Assembly (NCBI GenBank): GCA_900555295.1
Contig: USKN01000114.1
Span: 1 to 6,103, forward strand
Source of the DNA: an uncultured Eubacteriales bacterium
GTDB taxonomy: Bacteria; Bacillota; Clostridia; UMGS1810
DNA length: 6,103 nt
Direction: 5' to 3'
Made by a program: the position numbers and the translations under genes. The notes beneath the pieces are model-generated. The model made no database searches, was not told where the DNA came from, and was given only the letters and a program-made list of their open reading frames with translations. Below are positions 5,461-6,103 of the stretch, piece after piece (the stretch's first letter is position 1; every line of letters begins with the position of its first letter).

Positions 5461-6103
5461 ATGGAACAAATAAGATTACAAAAATACCTTGCAATGTGCA
5501 ATGTTGCGTCACGCAGAGCGTCCGAAAAGCTTATTGAGGACGGCAGAGTTACTGTAAACGGCAAAGTTGTAAATGTGCTCGGCTCAAAGGTGAGCGAGGG
5601 CGATGTTGTATGTGTGGACGGTATTAAAACAGAATGTGAAAAGAAAAAATATTATATAATGCTCAACAAGCCCGCAGGATTTGTAACAACCGTAAGCGAT
5701 GAAAATGGGCGCGATACCGTAATGTCGCTTACCGATGACATATCGGCGCGGCTTTATCCGGTAGGTCGACTCGATTATAACACCGAGGGGCTTTTGCTTA
5801 TGTCGAATGACGGTGATTTTACCTACAAAATAACGCACCCCAAGCACAAATTAAGCAAGGTGTATATAGCGGTGGTAAAGGGTACGCCCACACGTTTTGA
5901 TATTGAAAAATTAAAATCGGGTGTTGTAATAGACGGCAAAAAAACAGCCCCTGCAAAAGTACGTGCATTGCGTGCCGAGAGCGGAAATTGTGAGCTTGAA
6001 ATTATAATTTGCGAGGGCAGAAACCGCCAGGTACGCAAAATGTGCGAGGCGGTGGGATATCCCGTTTTATACCTCAAAAGAGTGCAAATAGGCCCTGTAA
6101 TTT
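5461..6103 (+). CDS. rluB: rRNA pseudouridine synthase, RsuA/RluB family, 5' part
   Basis: The frame is open from ATG 5461 to the right edge (214 whole codons); AAGGA (5449-5453) lies 7 bases upstream. Residues 3-50 form an S4 RNA-binding domain (IRLQKYLAMCNVASRRASEK, then GRVTVNGKVV). The catalytic domain starts at MLNKPAGFVTT and has the active-site motif GRLDYNTEGLL with the catalytic aspartate D105, then THPKHKLSKVYIAVV, and the family's EGRNRQVRKMCEAVG near the end of the visible part. The family converts a uridine of 16S (RsuA) or 23S (RluB/E/F) rRNA to pseudouridine; in Bacillota this subgroup is usually annotated RluB, so the symbol is a best guess. About 20-30 C-terminal residues are probably missing because of the window edge. 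No promoter is obvious in the AT-rich leader, which carries TATCATTT twice, 9 bases apart (5417, 5426). Confidence 0.93.
   Translation, partial: MEQIRLQKYLAMCNVASRRASEKLIEDGRVTVNGKVVNVLGSKVSEGDVVCVDGIKTECEKKKYYIMLNKPAGFVTTVSDENGRDTVMSLTDDISARLYPVGRLDYNTEGLLLMSNDGDFTYKITHPKHKLSKVYIAVVKGTPTRFDIEKLKSGVVIDGKKTAPAKVRALRAESGNCELEIIICEGRNRQVRKMCEAVGYPVLYLKRVQIGPVI

Overview
The window is AT-rich and all genes lie on the plus strand. The order rsmG, noc, parA (soj), parB (spo0J) with parS sites is the origin-proximal chromosome partition cluster of low-GC Gram-positive bacteria. Finding serS and an RsuA/RluB-type pseudouridine synthase next, together with strong AGGAGG-like ribosome binding sites and a TTG start, points to a Clostridia-type member of the Bacillota. 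I cannot name genus or species. No rRNA, tRNA, CRISPR array, transposase or DnaA-box cluster is visible, so the origin itself is not in the window.

Layout: 1-542 is the 3' part of rsmG, cut by the window edge, closed by a terminator whose hairpin begins inside the coding sequence and carries the stop codon in its loop. 651-1486 is a noc-type ParB-family gene with its own promoter candidate and terminator, but its reading frame is broken near 885-896 in the CTP-binding box; restoring 4 bases would rebuild a normal protein of about 279 residues. 1516-1732 holds the noc terminator, two parS palindromes with the same perfect 16-bp core, and the parA promoter, the second parS lying where that promoter's -35 box would be. 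parA (1733-2497) and parB (2520-3407) form an operon. 3575-3979 encodes an unrecognised 134-residue membrane-anchored coiled-coil protein, 16 bases upstream of serS (3996-5267). The 193 bases after serS hold three consecutive hairpins. An RluB-like gene starts at 5461 and runs off the right edge.

How they work together: ParB loads at parS and slides as a CTP-gated clamp; ParA is its ATPase partner; Noc is the ParB paralogue that in Bacillus couples nucleoid position to division-site choice. Specificity residues in the DNA-binding domains separate the two paralogues clearly: the 651-1486 product is Noc-like (Q, K, R) and the 2520-3407 product is ParB-like (R, G). RsmG, SerRS and the pseudouridine synthase are translation genes. 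The main points for a second look are the noc frameshift, the parS/promoter overlap, the unknown membrane protein and the triple-hairpin spacer. I see no clear sign of a wholly new multi-gene system.
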